A DNA stretch of 27,809 nucleotides from a virus. Shown here piece after piece: positions 1-7,880 of the stretch (position 1 is its first letter; each line of letters starts with the position of its first letter). The DNA is taken from the IMG/VR virus record IMGVR_UViG_3300017523_000058, positions 1-27,809 of that record; one strand, 5' to 3'. Below the pieces are notes generated by a model. It was not told where the DNA came from and did no database searches. It saw nothing but the letters and a program-made list of their open reading frames with translations. A program made the position numbers and the translations under genes.

Positions 1-25
1 CACTATATGTGTAGAAAGGTAACAA

Positions 26-535
26 ATGCCCCGTAAATATCGCGGCCAGACGGTCGGAAAGCGCGAGATCGCCCAAATTTTCGGGGTCGCTGAAACGACA
101 GTGAACGAATGGGTGCGCCGTGGATGCCCTGTTATGCAGCGCGGCGGCAAGGGCGTCGCCTGGCAGGTCAACACCGCCGACGTTTCCGAGTGGCTGAAAC
201 AGCGAGCGGTCGAGGATGTCGCCGGCGACACCCTGGCGGACGAGTCTGAGCTTAAGCGCCGGAAGCTGGCTGCGGATACAGCCAAGGCCGAGCTGGAGCT
301 GGCGAAGGTGAAGGGCGAAGTCGTGCCGCTAAAGCAGCTAGAGCGGGCGCTTGCGAACACGTTTGCCGAGGTCAAGACGAACATCCGCAACGTCCCGAGC
401 CGGGTCAGTACCACGCTGCTCGGCGAGGACAGCGAGACGCGCATCAAGGAGGTCATTCTCGGCGAGATCGACCTGGCCCTGGAGGCGATGGACGAGTTTG
501 ATATCCACGATGACGAGGTTTCGGAGGATGGCTGA
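26..535 (+). CDS. terS: Terminase small subunit (Nu1-like)
   Basis: This is the DNA-recognition subunit of the packaging motor, which binds the packaging site and recruits the large subunit. The 169-residue protein opens with a helix-turn-helix of the Nu1/excisionase-like type (about residues 10-57: KREIAQIFGVAETTVNEWVRRG, then a W-x-V wing region and VSEWLKQR). A long charged helix follows (about 70-105, KLAADTAKAELELAKVKGEVV) of the sort used for oligomerisation. The order small subunit, large subunit, gpW-like protein, portal is the lambda order. The start is preceded by an AAAGG stretch. The 3' end overlaps the large-subunit start by 8 bases, which suggests translational coupling. Function is inferred from fold and position; confidence is high. 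Confidence 0.88.
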   Translation: MPRKYRGQTVGKREIAQIFGVAETTVNEWVRRGCPVMQRGGKGVAWQVNTADVSEWLKQRAVEDVAGDTLADESELKRRKLAADTAKAELELAKVKGEVVPLKQLERALANTFAEVKTNIRNVPSRVSTTLLGEDSETRIKEVILGEIDLALEAMDEFDIHDDEVSEDG

Positions 536-2384
536 CCAGGTTATTGATAAGTTCCGAAACACAGAGGGCCTTCGCAAGGCCATCAACAGCGCGGCGCATC
601 ATCTCCAGCCGCCGCCTAACCTAAAGCCGTCCGAGTGGGCCGAGCAGAATATCCGCATCCCGATCGGGAACGCGGTGCCTGGCCTGATCCGTTTCGATCA
701 TGCGCCCTATCAGCGGGAGCCGCTCGACATGACAGCCGACCCGCTATGCAATCGCATAACGCTGATGTGGTCGGCTCAGGTCGGCAAGACGACGCTGGCG
801 CTATGTGCCCAGGCATTCAAGATTGGCCAGGACCCGCAATCGCAGATCATGATGCAGCCAAGTCAAGGCGATCTAGGCACCTGGCTGGAGACCAAGTTCA
901 ACCCGCTGGTCGCGTCCAATGACGAGCTTGAGCGTCTGATCGCGAAGCCGAGGGCTCGCGAGGGGGTCAACAACCAGCGGATGAAAAGCTATCCCGGCGG
1001 GTTCCTTATGTTTTCTTGGTCGGGATCAGCCAAGACGATGCGCGGTCGGTCGGCCCCGTTCATCGTATGCGACGAGGTGGACGGCTATGACAAGTCGACC
1101 GAGGGGCACCCCGTTTCGCTGCTATGGCAGCGGGCGGCGACTTTCGGTGACCGGCGCAAGCTGTTGGAGATCAGCACGCCGACGATCAAGAACGCGAGCT
1201 GGATTGAGTCAGCGTTCGAGGCCGGTGACCGGCGGTATTTCCACGTTCCCTGCCCGCATTGCGGCGACAGCCAGACCCTTCGCTGGTCCAATGTGATTTG
1301 GGATGAGGGGAAACCAGAGACGGCGCGTTATGCGTGCGAGTCTTGCGGCGCTTTGTGGAATGATGGCGAGCGGATTTCCGCGATCCGAAAAGGCGAATGG
1401 GTTGCGAGCGATTCATTCACAGGTCACGCGAGCTATCATCTCAATGAGATGTATTCTTGCTTCCGAAAGCTAGGCGATATTGCCCAGAGCTTTCTGGAGA
1501 AAAAGCACACGAACGATCTCCAGACATTCGTAAACGTCAGCCTGGCTGAGACTTGGGAAGAACAGGGAGAAGGAGTCGAGGAACATGTTATCAAGCAACG
1601 CGCTGAGGACTGGGGCGATAAGGTGCCTGAACAAGTTGCGGTTCTGGTGGCTGGTGTGGACGTCCAGGATGATCGTCTGGAGGTTGAGGTTTTGGGTGTG
1701 GGCCGCGACCTGGAGCAGTGGAGTGTCGACTATCAGACGCTCCAGGGCGACCCATCGAGCCCGGCCGTCTGGGAGCACTTAGACTCGATACTGTTTGCCG
1801 AGTATGAAACTCATGACGGGCGGCTTCTCAACATCCGGTCGACTGCCGTCGACACCGGCGGCCATCACACCCAGGCGACTTATCGCTACATTAAGGGCCG
1901 AGAAGGTCGCCGGGTTTTCGGCGTGAAGGGTGTCGGCGGCGAGGGCAAGCCGCTGGTGGGCCGCCCGTCCAGGAACAATATCGGGAAAATTCACTTGTTC
2001 CCTGTCGGGTCGGACACGGCGAAGGAAGCTGTTTTCGGCCACCTTCGCATCGCCGATCCGGGCCCAGGTTATTGCCATTTTCCGGCGGACCGACCGGATG
2101 AGTATTTCGAGCAGCTAACCGCGGAGCGGCGGGTCACTCGATATGTTCGCGGACACGCCAAGCGGCAGTGGACCAAGAAGCGGGCTAGAAACGAGGCCTT
2201 GGACGTTCGATGTTATGCTTTGGCCGCCCTGTCGATATCTGGTATCAATGTCAATACAATAGCCGATAAAATGCTGGCACAGGCAAAGACCGAGAATGTC
2301 GAGAGTACGGAAACGGTGCCGGATGCCCGGCGCAGGATGCAGCGAAAGCGCCCTGGCGGTTTTGTAAACAACTGGAGAGCTTAA
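528..2384 (+). CDS. terL: Terminase large subunit (lambda gpA family)
   Basis: This is the packaging ATPase/nuclease that translocates and cuts phage DNA at the portal. I chose ATG at 528 (MADQVIDK), giving 618 residues. The frame is open further upstream to 351, but that part lies inside the small-subunit gene and reads as shadow. Visible motifs are a Walker A-like SAQVGKTT (about 82-89), Walker B FIVCDEVDGYD (about 178-187), a CPHC...CESC zinc-finger-like pair (about 242-273), and the nuclease-domain strand AGVDVQDDRLEVEV (about 375-388) with an acidic residue typical of gpA nucleases. Length and motif order fit the GpA family (lambda gpA is about 640 residues). Such enzymes usually make cohesive ends, but no cos site can be identified here. 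The stop overlaps the next start by one base (TAATG). Confidence 0.93.
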   Translation: MADQVIDKFRNTEGLRKAINSAAHHLQPPPNLKPSEWAEQNIRIPIGNAVPGLIRFDHAPYQREPLDMTADPLCNRITLMWSAQVGKTTLALCAQAFKIGQDPQSQIMMQPSQGDLGTWLETKFNPLVASNDELERLIAKPRAREGVNNQRMKSYPGGFLMFSWSGSAKTMRGRSAPFIVCDEVDGYDKSTEGHPVSLLWQRAATFGDRRKLLEISTPTIKNASWIESAFEAGDRRYFHVPCPHCGDSQTLRWSNVIWDEGKPETARYACESCGALWNDGERISAIRKGEWVASDSFTGHASYHLNEMYSCFRKLGDIAQSFLEKKHTNDLQTFVNVSLAETWEEQGEGVEEHVIKQRAEDWGDKVPEQVAVLVAGVDVQDDRLEVEVLGVGRDLEQWSVDYQTLQGDPSSPAVWEHLDSILFAEYETHDGRLLNIRSTAVDTGGHHTQATYRYIKGREGRRVFGVKGVGGEGKPLVGRPSRNNIGKIHLFPVGSDTAKEAVFGHLRIADPGPGYCHFPADRPDEYFEQLTAERRVTRYVRGHAKRQWTKKRARNEALDVRCYALAALSISGINVNTIADKMLAQAKTENVESTETVPDARRRMQRKRPGGFVNNWRA

Positions 2385-2980
2385 TGGCGAACCGATTTGA
2401 CCCGGTATCCGCGCCCCAGGGCGAGCCGACCGAAATTATCGCGGGCGATCTGGTTATCTGGCGGCGGGACGATCTCGCCGTCGAATATCCGACCGATTCC
2501 TACTCACTTTCTTATTCTTTCCAGTCGATAAAGCAGTCATCGACGTCTGGAAACAATTTCGAGATCACCGCCAGCGAGGACGATGCCGGCTACTATGCTG
2601 AGATTGATTCGGCCACGGCGCTGGCGCTTACCGATTTCGGTGATTACGGCTGGCAGGCATATATCACGCGAACCAGCGACTCGGCGCGAATCACGGTCGG
2701 CCAGGGGCGGCTGACGATCAAGACTGATTTTGATTCTCTTAATCAGGACCCGCGCAGCCATGCCGAGATCATGCTGGCGAAAATTGAGTCGATACTTGAG
2801 GGTAGGGCCGATTCAGACGTGGCCAATTACTCGATTCAGGGCAGATCACTCGTGAAAATAGCCATCGAGGACCTGATGAAATGGCGCGATTATTATCGGT
2901 CTGAGGTGACCAGGCTCAAGCGCGAGGAAGATATCAAGCTCGGGCGATCGGTCCCGTCCACGATCAAGGTGAGATTCTGA
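2384..2980 (+). CDS. gpW-like head-tail joining protein with an extra N-terminal domain
   Basis: The 198-residue protein lies between the large terminase and the portal, where lambda has gpW. The C-terminal ~60 residues (about 140-198: YSIQGRSLVKIAIEDLMKWRD and the following lysine/glutamate-rich helix, ending IKVRF) resemble the gpW-type head-tail joining domain, with two helices and a short hairpin. The N-terminal ~130 residues are a predicted beta-rich domain with no counterpart in lambda gpW (alternating polar/hydrophobic strands, no cysteines). Its role is unknown; a capsid- or neck-exposed domain is a guess. The start overlaps the terminase stop by one base. Identification rests on the C-terminal pattern and synteny. 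Confidence 0.65.
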   Translation: MANRFDPVSAPQGEPTEIIAGDLVIWRRDDLAVEYPTDSYSLSYSFQSIKQSSTSGNNFEITASEDDAGYYAEIDSATALALTDFGDYGWQAYITRTSDSARITVGQGRLTIKTDFDSLNQDPRSHAEIMLAKIESILEGRADSDVANYSIQGRSLVKIAIEDLMKWRDYYRSEVTRLKREEDIKLGRSVPSTIKVRF

Positions 2981-2981
2981 T

Positions 2982-4493
2982 ATGGGCATTCTGGATATCT
3001 TCAAACGCGATCAAAAGCAGATCAAAAAGCGCGGATATGACGGCGTTAATGCCGGTCGTTTGTTTTCGGACTTTGTGACGTCGCAGAAGTCGGCTGATGC
3101 CGAGCTTCGCTATAGTCTCCGAGCGCTGCGCGATCGCTGTCGCGAGCTGTCGCGGAACAACGAGTACGCCCGACGGTATATCAACCTTCTCAAGACCAAC
3201 GTGGTCGGCGAGCGCGGGGCCCAGCTCCAGGTCAAGGCCGTGAATACTGACGGCAGCATGGACCAGATCGCGAACCGAATCATCGAACAGGAATGGAAGC
3301 GGTGGGGCCGGACCGGAAACTGCACGGTCGATGGGCGCTTTTCGTTCGCTGACGCGCAGGCCATGGTAATTGAGTCGCTGGCGCGGGACGGGGAGTGCAT
3401 CGTCCGCCTGGTGAACTATCCGGGAAACCGGGATCGTTTCGCCCTAGAGTTCCTTGAGCCCGATGTAGTGTATGAGGAGAAGAACGAGAAGCTCGCCAAC
3501 GGCAACCAGATTCGCATGGGCGTCGAAATGGATCCGTACCGTCGCCCGATCGCCTATCACGTCCTGACCGAGCACCCTGGCGACGTGACGTATAGCACCT
3601 ATGCGCGACGCACCCAGCGCATCCCGGCGGAGCAGATCCTGCATCTCTATCTACCGGAGCGAGCCCAGCAGACCCGTGGCGTGCCGTGGATGAGCACAGC
3701 GATCAACGCGCTGAAGATGCTGCATGGATACCGAGAGGCGGAGCTGGTCGCGGCTCGAACAGCGGCCTCGAAAATGGGGTTTTTTACGTCCCGTGCTGGC
3801 GACGGGTTCCAGGCCGACGACCTCCAGGGCGATATTCCGATCATGGAGGCCGAGCCGGGCAGTTTTCACCAGCTACCGCAGGGCGTCGACTTCCAGCAGT
3901 TCGATCCCCAGCACCCGACCTCGGCTTTCTCGGATTTCGAGAAGTCTATTCTCCGAGGGATCGCTTCGGGCCTTGGAATTTCTTATCACTCGCTGGCGAA
4001 TGATCTGACTCAGACTTCATATTCGTCGATCCGGCAGGGCACGATCGAGGACCGCGACTTCTACCGCTATCTCCAACATTTCATGATCGAGCACTTCATG
4101 CTGCCTGTCTATCGCCAGTGGCTGTCGCAGGCCATGACTATCGGCGTGGTCAATCTCCCGATCGGCAAGTTCGACAAGTTCGCGGACGCGGCGATGTTCC
4201 GGCCGCGGGGCTTTCAGTGGGTCGACCCGCAGAAGGAGATCAGCGCGAATGTCATCGCGCTCAATAACGGCATCATTTCGCTCCAGGATATCGCCAACAA
4301 CTACGGCCGAGATCTGGATGACATGATGGCAACGATCGCGAGAGACAAGCAGACCGCCGAGAAGTATGGATTGCAGTTCGCTCATGAGCCCTTCGGCGGC
4401 GGGCAGGGCCCATACGGCCCGGCGAAGGTTAATTTGCAGTCAGGTGAGCCATTCAACGATATGGCGCCAGAGGAGCCCGATGATGGCGACTGA
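2982..4493 (+). CDS. Portal protein (lambda gpB family)
   Basis: This is the dodecameric portal vertex protein through which DNA is packaged and to which the neck attaches. The 503-residue protein shows the lambda-type portal pattern: NNEYARRYINLLKTNVVG (about 58-75), RDGECIVRLV (about 136-145), FLEPD, then IPAEQILHLYLPERAQQTRG (about 214-233) followed by a long helix with alanines, and the conserved ISYHSLANDLTQTSYSSIRQG segment (about 337-357). Length matches the family (about 500). An AAGGTGAG ribosome-binding site lies nine bases before the ATG. The 3' end overlaps the capsid polyprotein start by 11 bases. The portal is of lambda type while the capsid/protease is of HK97 type, which is a mosaic combination. 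Confidence 0.93.
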   Translation: MGILDIFKRDQKQIKKRGYDGVNAGRLFSDFVTSQKSADAELRYSLRALRDRCRELSRNNEYARRYINLLKTNVVGERGAQLQVKAVNTDGSMDQIANRIIEQEWKRWGRTGNCTVDGRFSFADAQAMVIESLARDGECIVRLVNYPGNRDRFALEFLEPDVVYEEKNEKLANGNQIRMGVEMDPYRRPIAYHVLTEHPGDVTYSTYARRTQRIPAEQILHLYLPERAQQTRGVPWMSTAINALKMLHGYREAELVAARTAASKMGFFTSRAGDGFQADDLQGDIPIMEAEPGSFHQLPQGVDFQQFDPQHPTSAFSDFEKSILRGIASGLGISYHSLANDLTQTSYSSIRQGTIEDRDFYRYLQHFMIEHFMLPVYRQWLSQAMTIGVVNLPIGKFDKFADAAMFRPRGFQWVDPQKEISANVIALNNGIISLQDIANNYGRDLDDMMATIARDKQTAEKYGLQFAHEPFGGGQGPYGPAKVNLQSGEPFNDMAPEEPDDGD

Positions 4494-7400
4494 TTTCCCC
4501 AACCAGGGCGACGATTTCAAGATCACGCTGCGGAACAGTGAATACCCGCAGTTCGGCCGCGACTTTGCCGAGAACATCCAGGAGTTCAATCCGGAAATCT
4601 GGTCGGCTGGCGGGAACATCCGCGGGAACGAGGCGTTTGAGCTTTGGGGTCAGGCCCGCGACGGCTCCGAGGACCCCGAGGTCCTGGACTGGATCAAAGA
4701 ACGAGAGGCCTGGGCGGCTCGGCATTTCGACAACGGCAGCCAGTTTGCCAACGGTGACCTGGAGCCCAACATGTCGAATGTGGCCGGAGTGGTCGCTCAG
4801 ATGAAATGGGGCGTTATCGGGGCGATTGGCGAACAGGGGATGAAGGACGTCATTCTGGAGCTGGTAAAGAAGCTAGAGGGCAAAAAAGAGAACCGCCAGC
4901 TATCTGATGAAGTCGAAGAAGGCCTTGCAAACAAGCGCGACGAGCATAACGAGGAGGTCGGTGACGACGAGCTGCGCCGGGCAACGCTGCCGATGCTCCG
5001 TCAGGTTTTCGAGCGCGGCGTCGGTGCTTATGAGAACAATCCCGCGTCAGTGCGTCCGGGCGTATCCGGCCCCGAGCAGTGGGCATATGCGCGAGTAAAT
5101 TCTTTCCTTTTCGCGTTGAAAAACGATCGCTTCCAGGGAGGTGAGCATGACACCGATCTGTTCCCGGACGGGCACCCGCTGGCGGGCGATGAGCGCGGTA
5201 ACTACAAGGACGAGCGTCCGTATCCAAACGAGCACGCCGCTAGGATCAACGATCCTGACAAATACGACACATTCCGGCGCGACGCGAATGCTGGCGGCGA
5301 TGGTATAGATTTCATCTATGGTATATTCAGTCGAAATGATGAACGCGTTTCGGAAATCCAGAGTGTGAGATTCGACGCGGATCGGTACACTCGGCAAGAA
5401 TCTATGGATTGGTTGGCGGATCACAATATGGAACCGATAAAGTTTGAAGAAGCGGTGGTAGAGCGATCCGAACGGGATGCGGAAATGCCTTGCCCGCCGG
5501 CCACCCAGAATCTCGAGCTCAACACCCAAAACCGTGACCGCGCCATCCGCATGTTCAATTACGGGCCTCTCAATGTGGACGAGCCAGGCGATTACTGGGA
5601 AAACGTCGCTGAGTATTGGGATACAACGGTCGAGGCCGCTCGGGCGTCAAAATGCGCTAATTGCGTCGCTTTCGACATCTCCCAGCGGATGAAAAACTGC
5701 ATGCCTGGCGAAACGTCAAATGATGATGGCGAACTTGGCTACTGTTGGATGCACCATTTCAAATGTCACTCGGCTCGGACTTGCCACACTTGGGCGAAAG
5801 GTGGTCCGATTCAGTCTGACGAAACATCCTATGAGTGGCAGGCAAACGCCTTCGGGGGCAGCGAAGAAAGTCAGGAGTCGGGCGATATGGGCATTGAGAT
5901 GGGTGAAAATCGGCACATTGTCGAGATCACTGAGGATGAAGAATCCATCCTGGTCAAGTTTGCAAAGGGCGCTGAGTTCGAGGGCATTAACATCATGCCG
6001 GAAGAAGTACAGGATGCCGAAGAAGAATCTGGCAGCGAGATCGAGGTCGAGCGGTTTTCAAAAACTGAGACCCTGCATCGCGCCGAAACAATGGACCCCG
6101 AGACGATCGACGATCGCCGGGTTCGCATGGCGGTGAGTTCTGAGATGGCGGTTGAGCGTGGCTATGGTAAGGAGGTTCTGGACCATAGCCGCGGGAGCGT
6201 CGATCTCGACTTCATGAATTCTGGCCGAGCGCCGCTTCTCCTGGATCACGATCCAGAGCGGCAGATTGGCGTTGTCGAATCGGTAGACCTTGACGAGCAG
6301 GCCGGCCGTCTCCGAGCTGTTGCGCGTTTTAGTCGGAACGCGCTCGCGAGCGAGGTCTATGACGATGTGGTGGATGGTATCCGTGGGAATGTTTCCATCG
6401 GCTACCGTGTCACCAAAATGGCCCGCGATGAAGGGAACATGGACGTGTTCCGCGCGACTTCATGGCAGCCGCTCGAAGTCTCGATCGTTTCCATCCCAGC
6501 CGACCAGTCAGTCGGTGTGGGGCGTGCGCACGAGAGTTCACCTGCAACCGAAACCGAAAGTTCAGTTCCTACCGTGGAGGTAAACGAAATGGAACAGTCT
6601 AACGATGCGGTGCGCCAGGAAGCACTTTCTGCGTACCAGAAGGAAGTCGGCGAGATCATTGATCTCGGCGTCCGTCACAACCGTCGTGACCTGGCTGACG
6701 ATGCTATCCGTAAGGGTATGGGTCTGACGCAGTTCCGTGGCCTTCTCCTAGACAAGATTGCGGACAAGCCGCTCGATGCCCCGGAGATTGACATGAACGC
6801 GAAGGAGCAGCGTCAGTATTCGCTGATGAATGCCATCCGTTCTGCCGCGAATGGTCGCCTGGACGGGTTTGAGGCGGAGGTCTCCCAGGATCTTGCTCGC
6901 CATTATGGCAAGGAAGCCCGCGGGTTTTTCGTCCCGACCTCGATCTTCAAGCGTGACATTCTGACCACCAGCCCGGCCAACGGCTCCAACCTGGTGCCCG
7001 AGGATCACCTGGCGGGGGAGTTCATCGACGCGCTGCGTGCCAACCTGGTGATTTCCGGCCTTGGTGCCCGCATGATGCAGGGTCTCAAGGGCGACGTCGC
7101 CATTCCGGCGCTCAATAGCAAGACGACCGTCGGCTTTGTCAGCGAAAACGCTGCGCCTGGTTCCGAGGGGGCGCCTGATTTCCGCCAGGTGACCATGACG
7201 CCCAAGGAGATGCGCCAGCACGTTGATATCAGCCGTAAGCTGATGATGCAGTCCGATCCTTCGGTGGAGCAGATCATTCGTGACGACTTGACCCGTCAGT
7301 TCGCTGCGAAGATCGACGAGGTTGCCATCGAGGGCGGCGGCTCGGGTGAGCCGACCGGCATCCTGGAGACCAACGGCATTGGGTCGGTGGCTCTGGGCAC

Positions 7401-7842
7401 CAACGGCGGGCCGATCACTTATGCATCGCTGGTCGATCTGGAGCGAGAAGTCGCTGTCGACAACGCACTGGCTGGCAGCCTGGCCTATCTGACCAACCCC
7501 AAGGTGGTTGGCGATATGCGTCAGACGCCTCGTCAGACGAGCGGCGTCGAGGGGAACTTCATCCTTAACGACACCAACCGCGTCCTGGGTTACGACGTCG
7601 CGAGCAGCACGCTTGTCCCGTCTGACCTCACCAAGGGCACCACGTCGAACTCTTGCAGTGCCGTTATCTTCGGCAACTTCTCCGATCTGATGATCGGCAT
7701 GTTCGGCGGCCTGGACGTCCTGGTCGATCCCTACACCGGCTCCGACAAGGGTGCCACCCGGATCGCCATGTATCAGGATGTTGACGTTGCCGTTCGGCAC
7801 GCGGAGAGCTTCGCCGCGATCAAGGACGTCACCACCGCGTGA
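4483..7842 (+). CDS. Capsid polyprotein: N-terminal modules, HK97-type protease, major capsid protein
   Basis: A single open frame of 1119 codons encodes the head shell and its maturation protease. AGGAG at 4471-4475 lies seven bases before ATG 4483 (an ATG at 4480 is also possible). From N to C: (1) about 1-210, an unknown module seen in marine phages with a segment like SNVAGVVAQMKWGVIG and a GVGAYxxNPxSVRPG...WAYARVNSF motif at about 179-210; (2) about 247-325, a PNEHAARI-type domain common in phage head proteins; (3) 391-441, a compact six-cysteine region ending TWAKGGP; (4) about 550-690, HK97-type (U35) prohead protease with candidate catalytic His589 (LLLDHD) and Ser638 (NVSIGY) and the WQPLEVSIVSIPAD signature; (5) 703-1119, HK97-fold major capsid protein with an N-terminal delta-like scaffold helix region. 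Protease-capsid fusions are known; this extended N-terminus is unusual. No stop separates the parts. Confidence 0.9.
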   Translation: MATDFPNQGDDFKITLRNSEYPQFGRDFAENIQEFNPEIWSAGGNIRGNEAFELWGQARDGSEDPEVLDWIKEREAWAARHFDNGSQFANGDLEPNMSNVAGVVAQMKWGVIGAIGEQGMKDVILELVKKLEGKKENRQLSDEVEEGLANKRDEHNEEVGDDELRRATLPMLRQVFERGVGAYENNPASVRPGVSGPEQWAYARVNSFLFALKNDRFQGGEHDTDLFPDGHPLAGDERGNYKDERPYPNEHAARINDPDKYDTFRRDANAGGDGIDFIYGIFSRNDERVSEIQSVRFDADRYTRQESMDWLADHNMEPIKFEEAVVERSERDAEMPCPPATQNLELNTQNRDRAIRMFNYGPLNVDEPGDYWENVAEYWDTTVEAARASKCANCVAFDISQRMKNCMPGETSNDDGELGYCWMHHFKCHSARTCHTWAKGGPIQSDETSYEWQANAFGGSEESQESGDMGIEMGENRHIVEITEDEESILVKFAKGAEFEGINIMPEEVQDAEEESGSEIEVERFSKTETLHRAETMDPETIDDRRVRMAVSSEMAVERGYGKEVLDHSRGSVDLDFMNSGRAPLLLDHDPERQIGVVESVDLDEQAGRLRAVARFSRNALASEVYDDVVDGIRGNVSIGYRVTKMARDEGNMDVFRATSWQPLEVSIVSIPADQSVGVGRAHESSPATETESSVPTVEVNEMEQSNDAVRQEALSAYQKEVGEIIDLGVRHNRRDLADDAIRKGMGLTQFRGLLLDKIADKPLDAPEIDMNAKEQRQYSLMNAIRSAANGRLDGFEAEVSQDLARHYGKEARGFFVPTSIFKRDILTTSPANGSNLVPEDHLAGEFIDALRANLVISGLGARMMQGLKGDVAIPALNSKTTVGFVSENAAPGSEGAPDFRQVTMTPKEMRQHVDISRKLMMQSDPSVEQIIRDDLTRQFAAKIDEVAIEGGGSGEPTGILETNGIGSVALGTNGGPITYASLVDLEREVAVDNALAGSLAYLTNPKVVGDMRQTPRQTSGVEGNFILNDTNRVLGYDVASSTLVPSDLTKGTTSNSCSAVIFGNFSDLMIGMFGGLDVLVDPYTGSDKGATRIAMYQDVDVAVRHAESFAAIKDVTTA
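5873..5889 (+). promoter_or_regulatory. Possible internal ribosome-binding site and ATG ahead of the protease domain
   Basis: AGGAG at 5873-5877 is followed after nine bases by an in-frame ATG at 5887 (MGIEMGEN...), just after the cysteine-rich region. A protein starting here would carry about 234 residues before the capsid start at 6589, which is close to the length of free HK97-type proteases (about 225). Without a stop it would still run into the capsid protein. The site is seen in the sequence; its use is inference. Confidence 0.35.
6576..6591 (+). promoter_or_regulatory. Strong internal ribosome-binding site for the major capsid protein
   Basis: GGAGG at 6576-6580 is followed after eight bases by the in-frame ATG at 6589, exactly at the boundary between the protease domain and the capsid scaffold/delta region. 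It is as good as or better than the sites ahead of most separate genes in the window, and the codon usage changes towards CGT arginine codons immediately downstream. This strongly suggests a separately initiated capsid protein. Confidence 0.7.
6589..7842 (+). CDS. Major capsid protein as a nested in-frame product
   Basis: Translation from the internal ATG gives a 417-residue protein, the normal length of an HK97-family major capsid protein with its delta domain. Residues about 1-75 are charged and helical (QEALSAYQKEVGEIIDLGVR...), as expected for the scaffold region removed by the protease. The shell domain follows (about 100-417: TTSPANGSNLVPEDHLAGEF, FVSENAAPGSEGAP, RQHVDISRKLMMQSDPSVEQ, GGGSGEPTGILE, MYQDVDVAVRHAESFAAIKD), which are the classical features of this family. 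CGT arginine codons are frequent here but rare in the upstream half of the frame, consistent with high expression. A capsid needs hundreds of shell subunits per protease, so a nested start would solve the stoichiometry problem of the fusion. Existence of the separate product is inferred. Confidence 0.68.
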   Translation: MEQSNDAVRQEALSAYQKEVGEIIDLGVRHNRRDLADDAIRKGMGLTQFRGLLLDKIADKPLDAPEIDMNAKEQRQYSLMNAIRSAANGRLDGFEAEVSQDLARHYGKEARGFFVPTSIFKRDILTTSPANGSNLVPEDHLAGEFIDALRANLVISGLGARMMQGLKGDVAIPALNSKTTVGFVSENAAPGSEGAPDFRQVTMTPKEMRQHVDISRKLMMQSDPSVEQIIRDDLTRQFAAKIDEVAIEGGGSGEPTGILETNGIGSVALGTNGGPITYASLVDLEREVAVDNALAGSLAYLTNPKVVGDMRQTPRQTSGVEGNFILNDTNRVLGYDVASSTLVPSDLTKGTTSNSCSAVIFGNFSDLMIGMFGGLDVLVDPYTGSDKGATRIAMYQDVDVAVRHAESFAAIKDVTTA

Positions 7843-7852
7843 TGGCCTGATG

Positions 7853-7880
7853 AAGGGGGCCTTCGGGCCCCCTTTTTTTT
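7853..7880 (+). terminator. Rho-independent terminator after the capsid gene
   Basis: A GGGGGCC / GGCCCCC stem (7855-7861 with 7866-7872), extendable by two A:T pairs, closes on a TTCG tetraloop at 7862-7865 and is followed by eight T (7873-7880). This is a textbook intrinsic terminator. The T run ends directly at the ATG of the next gene. Confidence 0.93.

Noticed and set aside
351-527. N-terminal extension of the large terminase frame
   Set aside because: It overlaps the small terminase in another frame, is arginine/serine-rich shadow sequence, and the family's N-terminus begins at the 528 ATG.
7005-7277. Other minus-strand and plus-strand alternate frames inside structural genes
   Set aside because: They lack start signals and their composition follows codon bias of the true genes.
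6748-7800. A 350-codon open frame on the minus strand across the capsid gene
   Set aside because: It is antisense to a strongly coding, codon-biased capsid gene, its composition (V/G/R/H-rich) is that of a mirror frame, and it has no ribosome-binding site or family motif.
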